The notes under the pieces: generated by a model
Seen by the model: the letters and a program-made list of their open reading frames with translations, nothing else
Database searches by the model: none
Told to the model about the DNA's origin: nothing
NCBI GenBank assembly: GCA_026122225.1
Contig: JANEZZ010002354.1
Coordinates: 682,001-746,000, forward strand
DNA from: Heloderma charlesbogerti
Taxonomy: Eukaryota; Chordata; Lepidosauria; Squamata; Helodermatidae
Direction of reading: 5' to 3'
Length of the DNA stretch: 64,000 nucleotides
Program-made: the position numbers and the translations under genes
Part shown: positions 54,263 to 64,000 of the stretch, in pieces
Position numbering within the stretch: position 1 is the first letter of the stretch
Layout of the letters: each line of letters begins with the position of its first letter

Positions 54263-54460
54263 GATAATTGGTATCAACATTAAAACAACTTACCCACCCT
54301 TTTTTAGTGTGGAAGAAACTGAGATCCTAGAAAAAGAATCTGAAAGTGATACCTCCTAATAAGTATAACCTTTTGGCATGGTTGAAAACCATAGATTTCA
54401 GGTAGGCTTTAAGCTAAGATTGGGCTTCTGAAGACTTTACTTATTCAATCTGGGTGGGTA

Positions 54461-54582
54461 GTATCCAATGTTAGTCCTATGTAGAATAGACTGATTGAAA
54501 TGAATGGGATTTAAGTTAGTTGTACTAACATGTCTCATTTGTTTCAATAGGTCTACTTGATGTAGGACTAACATTGGATATA
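54461..54582. repeat. palindromic repeat (TATCCAATGTTAGTCCTATG)
   Basis: TATCCAATGTTAGTCCTATG at left is mirrored by GTAGGACTAACATTGGATA at right, with a GTACTAACATG/GATTTAAGTTAG centre. Its length of 122 bp matches the other short foldback repeats. Confidence 0.75.
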
Positions 54583-54649
54583 ACCCTCTGGATGCAGATA
54601 GCTGTATATACAAGGAGTACACACAATTATTACTCATTTTATTTATTGC

Positions 54650-55812
54650 TCAAATGTATATACCACTTTCTATAGAGGCAAAGTCCATGTTAGGCATAAC
54701 TAGAAAAGGAATTGAGAATAAAACTGCCAATATCATACTGCCCCTATACAAATCTGTGGTGTGACCACACTTGGAATACTGTGTACATTTCTGGTCACCG
54801 CACCTAAAAAGATATTGCAGAGCTGGAAAAAGTGCAGAAAAGGGCAACTAAAATGATCAAGGGGCTGGAGCATCTCCCCTATGAGGAAAGGTTACAAGGT
54901 CTGGTATTGTTCAGCTTAGAAAAAAGGCGAGTAAGGAGAGACATGATAGAGGTGTACAAAATTATTCATGGTGTGGAGAATGTGGATAGGCAGACATTTT
55001 TCTCCAATACTAGAACCTGGGGTCATCCCATGAAGCTTATTGGTGAGATATTCAGGACAGATAAAAGGAAGTACTTCTTCAGACAGCGCATAGTTAAACT
55101 ATGGAATTCGCTACCACAGGATGTAGTGATGCCAAACAATTTGGATGGCTTTAAAAGGGGGGTTAGGCAAATTCCTGGAGGAAAAGGCTATCAATGGCTA
55201 CTAGGCTTGAGGGCTATGTGTAGGGATGTATGAACTGTGTAAAATCTGCTCCAGCTGTGTTTCATGGATTGTCAGGAGCCTTTTGTTCTGTCATTCACTC
55301 ACAGATGGATGCAATTCCCCCCGCCATCATGGTCATGCTGAAAAGTATGCAAATAATTATGTAAGAGGTTTTGTAACAATTTACACAATTTACCTTAGTA
55401 GGTAACATTTAGTGTATTGTCCCCCATTCCATTCAACTTTTTCTCAGGAGAAACCTGCTTATTTTCCCACAAATAAGTATGTGTAAATTTCAGGAACATA
55501 AAAAAAGAATCTGAATTCTCCACATGGACTCCACGTGGCCTGAGGGGGTCACTCCACAGCAGATTCCACAGGTCGGATTCTTACAAATCCAAGCTTGTTT
55601 TAGTCTGTGTCGAATTTCTCCAGCATCCCTAGCTATGTGCTACCTCCAGTACCAGAGGCAGTGAGGCTATGTACACCAGTTGATGGGGAACATGGGCAGG
55701 AGGGTGCTGTTGCACTCATGTCTTGCTTGTGGGTCCCTGGTTGACAGCTGTTGGTTGGCTACTGTGTGAACAGAATGCTGGACTAGATGGACTCCAGCAG
55801 GGCTCTTCTTAT
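54650..55812 (+). mobile_element. CR1-like LINE 3' half, interrupted by a MITE
   Basis: The frame 54832-55233 encodes a CR1 C terminus: ATKMIKGLEHLPYEERLQGL, RRDMIEVYKIIHGVENVDRQ and FRQRIVKLWNSLPQDVV. After the MITE at 55221-55631 it continues with CATGGGCAGGAGGGTGCTGT, GCTGGACTAGATGGACTCC and CAGCAGGGCTCTTCTTATG. 133 codons are uninterrupted, so the copy is not very old. Confidence 0.85.
55221..55631 (+). mobile_element. hAT-like MITE, complete (411 bp)
   Basis: Ends TAGGGATGTATGAACTGTG and TTTCTCCAGCATCCCTA are flanked by a perfect 8-bp duplication GCTATGTG (55213-55220, 55632-55639). It lies inside a CR1 copy, which dates it after that LINE. Its right half recurs at 48206-48450. Confidence 0.85.
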
Positions 55813-56169
55813 GTTCTTACTTTCAGGAGGTCTGAAGCTCAGTGGTAGACCCTGGCATCTTCAGGAAGAGCAGGGAAAGCTCTGAGTCTGAAACTCTGGA
55901 GAGCTGCTGCTGCTGCCATAGACAAGGGCTGGGGAATCTCTTTCAGCCCAAGGGCGGAATTCAATTTCAGAGAAGCTTTCAGAGGCCACATTCAGGGCTG
56001 GCCATACCATTAGGCAGAATGAAGGAGTCACCTCAGGTGTCAGATGCTGGGATAGAGCACTGAGGTGTTGGAGGAGAGACCTTTGTGCCAAGCAGCCCCT
56101 AAGCTAGCCTGCTGCCTGCACGTGCAGTGGAGGATGCTGTACCATTGTCAGTGTTGAAGACAGATTCAT
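55813..56169. other. unassigned sequence
   Basis: No gene recognised. A CTGCCTGCACGTGCAGTGG palindrome lies near 56110. Confidence 0.35.
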
Positions 56170-56177
56170 CTGCCAAT

Positions 56178-57081
56178 TAAGGATGTCAGAGAATTTCGCC
56201 ACAAATCTCGGGGAGGCCGAATGCGTTGGTGACGAAACGGTCTGCCCCCCCCCGCCCCCCACAGGACAGGACTTACCTTGGGCGAATCTCCCTGGCAGCG
56301 GCTGCTCTGGCGGCGGTTCGGCGGTGGTTTGGCGGCGGCGGCGGCAGCGGCCGGTCTTCTGACCGGCTGCCACCGCCGCCGCCATTTCCAAGTTCTTTAA
56401 AAAAACAAAAACGTGATAGGCTACGTAAACATTTACGTAGCCTATCACAGCTAGATTTTTAAAAAATACCGTGATAGGCTACGTAAATGTTTACGTAGCC
56501 TATCACGGCTGAGTTAAAACAAAAACAAAAAAACCGCGCATACGCAAATGGCGGCGCCCATGGGCGCCGCCATTTGTGTTCCTTATTTTGGCACGTCTGG
56601 TCTGTGTAAACATTTACGTAGACTACGGCGAAAATAAGGGGAACGCAAATAGCGTAGACGTCTACGCTATTTGCGTTCCCCTTATTTTCGCCGTAGTCTA
56701 CGTAAATGTTTACACAGACTAGACGTGCCAAAATAAGGAACGCAAATGGTGGCGCCCATGGGGGCCACCATTTGCATACGTGCAGGTTTTTTTTTTTTAA
56801 CTGAGCCATGATAGGTTACGTAAACATTTACGTAGCCTATCACGGCTGACTGCAGGGACACAAACGGCAGTGGCTACGGCCGCCGCCATTTGCAGACCCG
56901 GCCGGCCAGGATTCGCGGCAGGAGGGATGGGGCGCCTCCCCCCGGCCAGAAGTTTGGGTGGGAGGGACGGGACGCCTCCCCCCTGGACAGAATTTTGGGG
57001 GGAGGGACGGAGCACCTCCCCCCCACCGCGAATCAAATTTTGTAAAAGGTAAAAGGAAAATCAAACTTTCGTACATCCCAA
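56178..57081 (-). mobile_element. family A palindromic hAT-like element, copy A10 (complete, 904 bp)
   Basis: Ends TAAGGATG and CATCCCAA are flanked by a perfect 8-bp duplication CTGCCAAT (56170-56177, 57082-57089). The left end is of B type (TCAGAGAATTTCGCCAC) and the right of A type. Donor-like GGACTTACCTTG is at 56269-56280. The interior 56469-56845 is a nearly perfect palindrome centred at 56659/56660. Its centre TAGCGTAGACGTCTACGCTA is exact, and over about 80 bases on each side I count one mismatch. This is the most complete palindrome in the window. Confidence 0.9.
56469..56845. repeat. about 377-bp near-perfect palindrome of copy A10
   Basis: From the centre outward each arm reads: AGCGTAGAC stem, AATAAGGGGAACGC, a TAGTCTACGTAAATG hairpin, GACGTGCCAAAATAAGG, a GGCGGCGCCCATGGGCGCC hairpin, an A/T tract and a GATAGGCTACGTAAA hairpin. 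The first visible difference between arms is CTGGTC versus CTAGTC. Confidence 0.9.
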
Positions 57082-57089
57082 CTGCCAAT

Positions 57090-60000
57090 CCAGCTGGCTT
57101 TTTGTACATGGGATTGTAAAGAAGCAATCTTGTTCTTTGCCTCAGGCAGCAAAATACCTTGGGCTGGCCCTGTCCATATTCCAGTGCTGGGCAGGACTGA
57201 AGACAAAAATACAAAAAAAAAAAATTAAATACCAGCATATTGTCAATTAAAGCTCCTACTGCTGCTAACTAAGCCTTAGGAGAGGCATTTCAACTGTTTA
57301 AATTGAGAAAAAAACTGGAGAAAAACCAGGAAACTGCCAAATGATTGGTGGTTGGGGGAAAGGGGTTGGGGCCAGGGGCAGCCAGGTTTGAGCCCCTGCC
57401 CTCTGGCCTGAAGTTCCTCACCCCTGATGTAGACAGTACTGACCTAGATGGACCAATGGTTCAATTCCTTTGTTCCGACTTACAAGTCAGCACACTTACA
57501 ATTGTAGCATTTGTCCTAGATTTACACTGAGAATACAAGTCTTCACTTCTGGATAATTATGCCAACAATATTTTTAGAGCATTTTTTTCTTGTACCTTGG
57601 AATTCTTTAGACTTTAGAACAAAAAAAAAGGTCTCAAGGAAAATGCAAAACAGAATTCGCACGCACAAACAGAAGAATAGAAATGGGTTTGATTTGCTTA
57701 ACGCCGAAATCAAGGTCACTACAAAAAAAAAAAGTACAGCAATCTTTTCTATTTGTACTTGTTTTTGTTTTTGCTTTGCTCCCCCCTTTTTTGGCAACAT
57801 CTTTCTGTTCACTTGATGGTCCCGTCGTCCCCATAACCATCTACGTTACTGATCCTGCCTGCATTCAAAGCTGTTATTAAGTGGAGTCCTTTAGATTTTA
57901 GAGAAATGATAATGGTTCCAAAGATGACAGAAAGTGGCAGCTGGTGACAAAAAAAACCCTTGATAAGACGACAACAGTAAATCAAACTACCGCCACTTTT
58001 TCGTTTCATGTTTGTTAATACCACCTCGTCTTTTGAAGTTTAAAGCAAGGTTCAAAAGAGCCAGGTGCTGAATCATAATATTAAAGCAAGTAAGGAGCTC
58101 TATGAAAGAGCGGAGATCTAAGAGGGGAAGGCAACAAACACGGCTTTCAACTGCCTTTTGTCGGCCTTTCTGCAGATGTCACCAGTTGTTATCCCCAGCA
58201 GAGGCGTCAGGCTTGTAGCTGTGCCTCTGGCTGATTCCAACTCAACATTTCAAGTGTCAATCAAAAAAGGAAGGACGCAGCTTAGGTCCTGGTCATTGTC
58301 CTGTAAAAAGAGCCAAGCATTTAACATTGATTTAGCTCCCTCAATATACAAAGATAGAGCCAGCTTTGTGCAGCAAAAAAAGGGCCTTTGGCAAGGTTGC
58401 TTGTAGAGCAATTCTACTGCATCCGATGCTCCTTGGTTTAGCTGTCACACTGCAGTATCTGGAGTCCTATGAAAAGTTATTCAGGAATGAGTGAGCAAAT
58501 TAAAAAGAAATAACATGCTCTCCTAAATAGCAATGTGGGTTAAAGAAAAGGCTTTCAACGTCATTTAGCCTTGAAAAGCATTTTCATAAGAAGTATTTTA
58601 TGCTCTTAAATGCCATTTAGCAAGGAGAATAAGATATTCTAGGACAAGAAGAAAGCCTGGTGAAACCCATCATGATGAGTCCATCTGCATGAACAGTTAT
58701 ACATACATACATTTTTGTTTAGTTTCTTCCATACCAATCAATATTCTGTGTGTATTTGTGTGTGGAGGAAAGTAAATGGAATGCTCTCATCCTCTCTCTC
58801 TCTCTGTCCCTTTCCTTCTTTCTTATATTTTATATTTTTAGCTTCCATTAAAGTCTTTGTAAACATCTCAGTTTTCTTCCAATCTCTCCCCCTACCCCAT
58901 CCCAGCAGTATGTTTCTTGGACAGTTCAGAGGCAGCAAGTTTTGCTTCTTATGGTTTTTATGCATATTCATACAATATATGTGAGCAGTTCCTTTCCCAC
59001 CACTGGAGCTAATACAAACTGGTATGCAGGTAGCATTAAAACCTGATTCACAGAAGAGAGTTATGCTGGACCAACAGCACTGCTCATCTGTAATACAAAA
59101 TGTGTCTCCCCCTCCCTGGTTGCACTGCTATTCCATGTGTGTTTCACTATGACCTACACATATACACCAAGATCAGAAAGTCTCATATGTTGCAAAGCTG
59201 TAACACAGTGCTTTTCCAGGGTGGGACAAAGGGCTGAAGTGTGTGAGAAAGGCCCAGCAGGAAGAGCTCAGGTAACAAATGATAACATTTCTGAGATATT
59301 TAGAGTTGCTAGTATGCAACCTGGAAATCTGCTGTGAATAAAGAGCAGATAACAATCTGCTCCACATAACAATCACATAACACCATGTAACCATCTCTCT
59401 CTGTGCCTATGTGTAGACAAAAGAGTTAGGGAAAGGATGGACAGAAGAAGCTCACACCAGTCTTCTACTTCATCAGCAGTTCGAAATATGTGGTACATAT
59501 CTTCAGATTGCAATCTGGCAACTTCGAATCTACTTCCTGTCTACAAATCTAGAGTGGGAACAAGAAGGTGTGAGTTACTACAGCCATGTGCTGTGGTACA
59601 GGGCTGGGCGGACTTCTTTCTTACAGGATCTACTTTGCTTTTTGCTAGAATGCCAAAATCCACCAATGAGACTCAATGAAAAATAGCGGCTTAGGGGACA
59701 ACATATGCTTTGAATTAAGGAATAGGTTAACACTGAGTATGTACTCAGCCCCAGCAATTTTTTTCCTTTCCAGAACTGAGCTCACAACTCTTGGTCTCCT
59801 TCCAAGCATTCTTCTTTTCTGCTGCCTAATTTGGGATAAAGGAGCCCTTTCCATTGGTTGCTATTGTTAAACTAGCCTTCCCCAGCCTGGTGCCTTCCAT
59901 ATGCATTGGACTACAAGTCCCACATCTCCAGTCATGCCTTGCCTACATATGCAAGGGCTTCTAATCTCAGCTAGGCTGTATTGCTGACAGTGGTACAATC

Positions 60001-60430
60001 AGGGTAGGACTTTGGGGCACACGTTTAGGACCCCGCTCAGTGGAATGAGCAAGACAGCTGCCTGATGCAGCAGGGCTGACTTACCAACATTTGAAGTCAA
60101 TGAAGTAATACACATTACCATCTAAAGAAAGGATCCTCCTTAGAACAAAGTCCAGAGTATACCTAACTGCTGGCCCTTACCCTCAGTCCTTAGAATGTGA
60201 TGCATTGTCTCTTTTGTCCCTTTCCTCTCCCATGTAACACTGGTACAGGGATACCTGGTAAGCCAATGTGGAGAAATCACAAGCCATTGGCATCTCTGAG
60301 AATGAGTTGCAGGTCCCATGCAAGCGAAGGCATTTGGGATTGAGGATGTTCTTTCTTAAGACTGACTTTGGTTATCATTGGAAAATGGCTCTGTCTCGTT
60401 CTTTCCATTTTGCTTCATTTTTTGTTTTGT
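57090..60430. other. long, mostly non-repetitive block
   Basis: No LINE or complete MITE. 57820-58600 looks like unique sequence with motifs such as GTTAATACC and TTTGATTTGC, and may be conserved non-coding DNA. 58680-58820 has short CT and ATAC tracts. No exon could be recognised in any frame. Confidence 0.35.
59878..59970. repeat. short palindromic MITE (CCAGATGTTGTTGGACTATA family), decayed copy 4
   Basis: CCCCAGCCTGGTGCCTTCCA, TTGGACTACAAGTCCCAC and CTCCAGTCATGCC keep the left arm. The right arm is largely lost. Confidence 0.5.
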
Positions 60431-60436
60431 TTTACC

Positions 60437-63042
60437 CTTGTTGTTGTTCAGTCATTAAGTCGTGTCCGACTCTTAGTGCCCCATGGATCACAGCACACCA
60501 GGCCTTCCTGTCCTGCGCTCTCTCCCGGAGTGTGCACAAGTTCATATTCATTGCATCAGTGATGCTATCTAGCCATCTCATCCTCTGCCGTCCCCTTCTC
60601 CTTTTGCCTTCAATATTTCCCAGCATCAGGGTCTTTTCCAGGGAGTTTTCTCTTCGCATTAGGTGGTCAAAATATTTGAGCTTCAGCTTCAGTATCTGTC
60701 CTTCCAATGAGCAGGCAGGGTTGATTTCCTTTAAGATGGACTGATTTGACCTCCTTGCAGTCCAGGGGACTCGTAAGAGTCTTCTCCAGCACCACAGTTC
60801 GAAAGCATCAATTCTTCAGCGCTCAGCCTTCCTTATAGTCCAGCTCTCACAGCCATACATTACTACTGGGAAAACCATAGCTTTGATTATATGAAACTTT
60901 GTTGGCAAGGTGATGTCTCTGCTTCTTACTATGCTGTCTAGTTTTGCCATAGCTTTCCTCCCAAGGAGCAAGTGTCTTTTTATTTCATGGCTACAGTCAC
61001 CATCTGCGGTGATCTTGGAGCCGAAGAAAATAAAATCTGTCACTGCTGCCATTTCTTCCCCTTCTATATGCCAGGAAGTGATGGGGCCAGATGCCATTAT
61101 CTTCATTTTTTTAATGTTGAGTTTCAAACCAGCTTTTGCACTCTCCACTTTCACCCTCAACAAGAGGCTCTTGAGATCCTCTTCGCTTTCTGCCATTAGG
61201 GTGGTATCGTCTGTGTATCTGAGGTTGTTGATAATTCTCCCGGCAATCTTAATTCCGACCTGTGAATCTGTGATTCATCCGATCTGGCATTTCTCATGAT
61301 GTACTCTGCATGTCAGTTAAATAAGCAGGGCGACAATATACAGCCTTGTCGTACTCCTTTCCCAATTTTGAACCACTCGGTTGTTCCATGTCCGGTTCTT
61401 ACTGTTGCTTCTTGGCCCTCGTACAGGTTTCTCAGGAGACAGATAAGGTGGTCTGGTACTCCCATCTCTTTAAGTATTTACCACAGTCTGTTGTGATCCA
61501 CACAATCAAAGGCTTTAGCGTAGTCAATGAAGCACAAATATATTATATGCTTTTCTAGAATTCTCTTGCTTTCCCCATGATCCAGCGAATGTTGGCGATT
61601 TGATCTCTAGTTCCTCTGCCTCTTCAGAACCCAGCTTGTACTTCCAGTAATTCTCGGTTCGCATACTGCTGAAGCCTAGCTTGTAGCATTTTGAGCATCA
61701 CCTTGCTGGCATGTGAAATGAGCGCAATTGTGCGGTAATTTGAACACTCTTTGGCATTGCCCTTCTTTGGAATTGGAATGTAAACTGACCTTTTCCAGTC
61801 TTGTGGCCACTGTTGAGTGTTCCAAATTTGTTGGCATATTGAGTGCAGCACTTTAACAGCATCATCTTTTAGGATTTTAGATAGCTCAGCTGGAATACTG
61901 TCATCTCCGCTAGCTTTGTTGTTACTAATGCTTCCTAAGGCCCACTTGACTTCACTCTCTAGGATGTCCGGCTCAAGTTCAGTGACCGCACTCTCATGGC
62001 TATCAGGGACATTCAGATCTTTCCTGTATAGTTCTTCTGTGTATTCTTTCCACCTCTTCTTAATCTCTTCTGCTTCTGTTAGGTCCCTGCCTTCTTTGTC
62101 CTTTATCATGCCCATCTTTGCACAAAACGTTCCCTTGAGATCTCCGATTTTCTTGAAGAGATCGCGAGTCTTTCCCAGTCTATTGTTTTCCTTGATTTCT
62201 TTGCATGGTTCATTTAAGAAGGCCTTCTTGTCTCTCCTTGCTATTCTCTGGAACTCTGCATTCAGTTGGATATGTCTTCCCTTTCTCCCTTGCTTTTCAC
62301 TTCCCTTCTTTCCTCAGCTAATTGTAAAGCCTCATCAGACAGCCACTGATGACAGTTCACTGCCTCCTGAACAATGTTACAAACCTCCATCCATAGTTCC
62401 TCAGGCACTCTGTCTATCAGGTCTAATCCCTGAAATCTATTCCTCACCTCCACTGTGTATTCATAAGGGATATGATTTAGGTCATACCTGAATGGTTTAG
62501 TGGTTTTCCCTACATTCTTCAATTTAAGCCAAAATTTTGCAAGAAGCAGCTCATGATCTGAGCCACAGTCAGCTCCAGGTCTTGTTTTTACTGACTGTAT
62601 AGAGTTTCTCCATCTTTGGCTGCAAAGGACATAATCAATCTGATTTCGATATTGACCATCTGGTGATGTCCATGTGTAGAGTCTCCTCTTGTGCTGTTGG
62701 AAAAGAGTGTTTGCTATGATCAGCGTGTTCTCTTGGCAAAACTCGATTAGCCTTTGTCCTGCTTCGTTTTGTACACCAAGGCCATGCTTGCCTGTTCTCC
62801 CGGGTATTTCTTGACTTCCTACTTTAGCATTCCAATCCCCTATGATGAAGACGACATCTTTTTTGGGTGTTAGTTCTAGAAGGGGTTGTAGGTCTTCATA
62901 GAACCGATCAACCTCAGCTTCTTCAGCCTCAGTGGTTGGGGCATAGACTTGAATTACTGTGATGTTGAATGGTTTGCCTTGGATTTATACTGAGATAATT
63001 TTATCGTTTTTGAGATTGTACCCCAGTACTGCATTTCCCACC
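60437..63042 (-). mobile_element. RTE/BovB LINE, minus strand, long but frame-broken
   Basis: Read on the minus strand from 63042: an endonuclease part (PTTEAEEAEVDRFYEDLQPL; IGDWNAKVGSQE near 62840), then FRYDLNHIPYEYTVEVRNRF at 62490. The RT follows at 62115-61624: KKRWKEYTEELYRKDLNV, WPQDWKRSVYIPIPKKGNAK and ECSNYRTIALISHASKVML. The catalytic region near 61215 reads YTDDTTLMAESEEDL. The C-terminal part is 61196-60816, then GKRRRGRQRMRWLDSITDAM (60620). The 3' end has CGGACACGACTTAATGACTG and (CAA)n. Stops and shifts separate the parts. The 5' side is cut by the family A element at 63043. Confidence 0.9.
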
Positions 63043-64000
63043 TAGGGATGGACAAAAGGGACTTACCTTGTCCCACAGCTTGCTTCGAGGTGGGGGGGAG
63101 GCGCTTCGGTTCTCCCTCCGAGGTTCAGGCGAGGGGGGAGGCGCCCCGCCTCGCCAGGCCAAAATTCAGGCCGGGGAGGAGCGCCCTGTCTCCCCGGCTG
63201 CGAAAAAAAAGTAAAACACACACACACACCCGTGATAGGCTACGTAACGATTTGCGTAGCCTATCACAGCTAGATTTCCAAAGTCAGCTGTGATAGGCTA
63301 CGTAAATTGTCACGTAGCCTATCTAGGGATGGGGGAGAATTTCTCCCCGAAACTTGGGGGGGGCCGAGTGCCAACGCATTCAGCCCCCCAAAATCGGCAG
63401 TGAAATTCTCCGCCACCTCGCTGCCCTCCCCCGGGATGGGACTTACCTTTCACGAATGTCCCTCCCAGTGGTGGGTCCTGGCGGCGGTTCATCGGGTCTT
63501 CGTCAGGGTCGGGGGCGGCAGCCGATCTTTCGACCGGCTGCCGCCGCCACCATTACAAGCAAAGTAAAACAAAAACAAAAAACCCGTGGTAGGCTACGTA
63601 ACGATTAACGTAGCCTATCACGGCTAGATCTCCAAAGTCAGCCGTGATAGGCTACGTGACGATTTACGTAGCCTATCACGGCTGACTTTGGAAATCTAGC
63701 CGTGATAGGTTACGTTAATCGTTACATAGCCTATCACGGGGGTGGGGGTTTTTTGGGGGTTTTTTTTGCGGCCGGGTAGACAGGGAGCTTCTACCTGGCC
63801 TGAATTTTGCTGGCGAGGGATGGGGCACCTCCCGCCAGGCCTGAATTTCGGCCGGGCGAGGCAGGGCACCTCCCCCCCCTCGCATGAACTTCGGGGGGAG
63901 AAGCGAAGCGCCTCCCCCCCACCGTGAAGCAAGCTTCGAGGACAGGTAAGGGACTTTCGTCCATCCCTAAGCCTATCATGGGTGACTTTGGGGGAAAAAA
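63043..64000 (+). mobile_element. family A element, copy A11, split by copy A12 and running off the window
   Basis: The left end TAGGGATGGACAAAAGGGAC (A type) has ACTTACCTTG near 63061. The C-rich domain and two GATAGGCTACGT hairpins follow. At 63323 it is interrupted by copy A12 and resumes at 63970 (AGCCTATCATGGGTGACTTT) up to the window edge. Its right end is outside, so its duplication cannot be checked. It abuts BovB sequence on the left. Confidence 0.85.
63324..63969 (-). mobile_element. family A element, copy A12, inserted in copy A11 (complete, 646 bp)
   Basis: Ends TAGGGATG and CATCCCTA are flanked by a perfect 8-bp duplication AGCCTATC (63316-63323, 63970-63977). That duplicated octamer is itself part of the host copy's GATAGGC hairpin arm. 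The left end is of B type (GGGAGAATTTCTCCCC), the right of A type. Outward donors are GGGACTTACCTTTC near 63441 and GACAGGTAAGGG near 63941. Three GATAGGCTACGT hairpins lie at about 63588-63740. Terminal and stem sequences are clean, suggesting a recent insertion. Confidence 0.9.

Overview
The window looks like non-coding, repeat-dense genomic DNA of a squamate reptile (lizard or snake). Copies of LINE-2, CR1 and RTE/BovB retrotransposons, a Sauria-type SINE and other tRNA-derived SINEs occur together, which is the known squamate combination. I cannot name the species. No host protein-coding exon, functional tRNA/rRNA gene or CRISPR array could be supported. All substantial open frames belong to decayed retrotransposons or are chance frames in GC-rich repeats.

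Layout. 0-9.3 kb holds three LINE-2 copies on the minus strand; two of them are split by insertions of an unusual palindromic element. 9.4-18.3 kb is a mixture of short non-autonomous DNA transposons (MITEs), SINE fragments and single-copy-looking sequence. 18.6-31.2 kb carries a cluster of the palindromic element (21.5-23.8 kb hold three copies), more MITEs and a BovB 3' end. 30-34 kb holds several hAT-like MITEs that share the terminal octamer TAGGGATG/CATCCCTA. 34.7-37.1 kb contains two LINE remnants, including a LINE-2 with an in-frame deletion of its catalytic core. 37.1-40.4 kb and 57.1-60.4 kb are mostly non-repetitive. 40.4-41.7 kb is a triple nest: MITE, then an LTR-like insertion, then a Sauria SINE. 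49-51 kb holds a CR1 copy with a 393-codon reverse transcriptase frame, and 60.4-63.0 kb a BovB copy on the minus strand. The window ends in two copies of the palindromic element, one inserted into the other.

The most notable system is that palindromic element, called family A here. At least eleven copies occupy roughly 7 kb. Intact copies have a short terminal inverted repeat (TAGGGATG...CATCCCTA), 8-bp target duplications and two different end domains (A and B). Each end domain carries a near-consensus 5' splice donor pointing out of the element. The interior is made of smaller palindromes arranged into one large palindrome of up to about 380-450 bp. The 8-bp duplications fit a hAT-type transposase, but none is encoded in the window. 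Several unrelated MITE families here share the same terminal octamer and duplication length, which suggests a common transposase source. Family assignments rest on motifs read by eye; no database search was possible.
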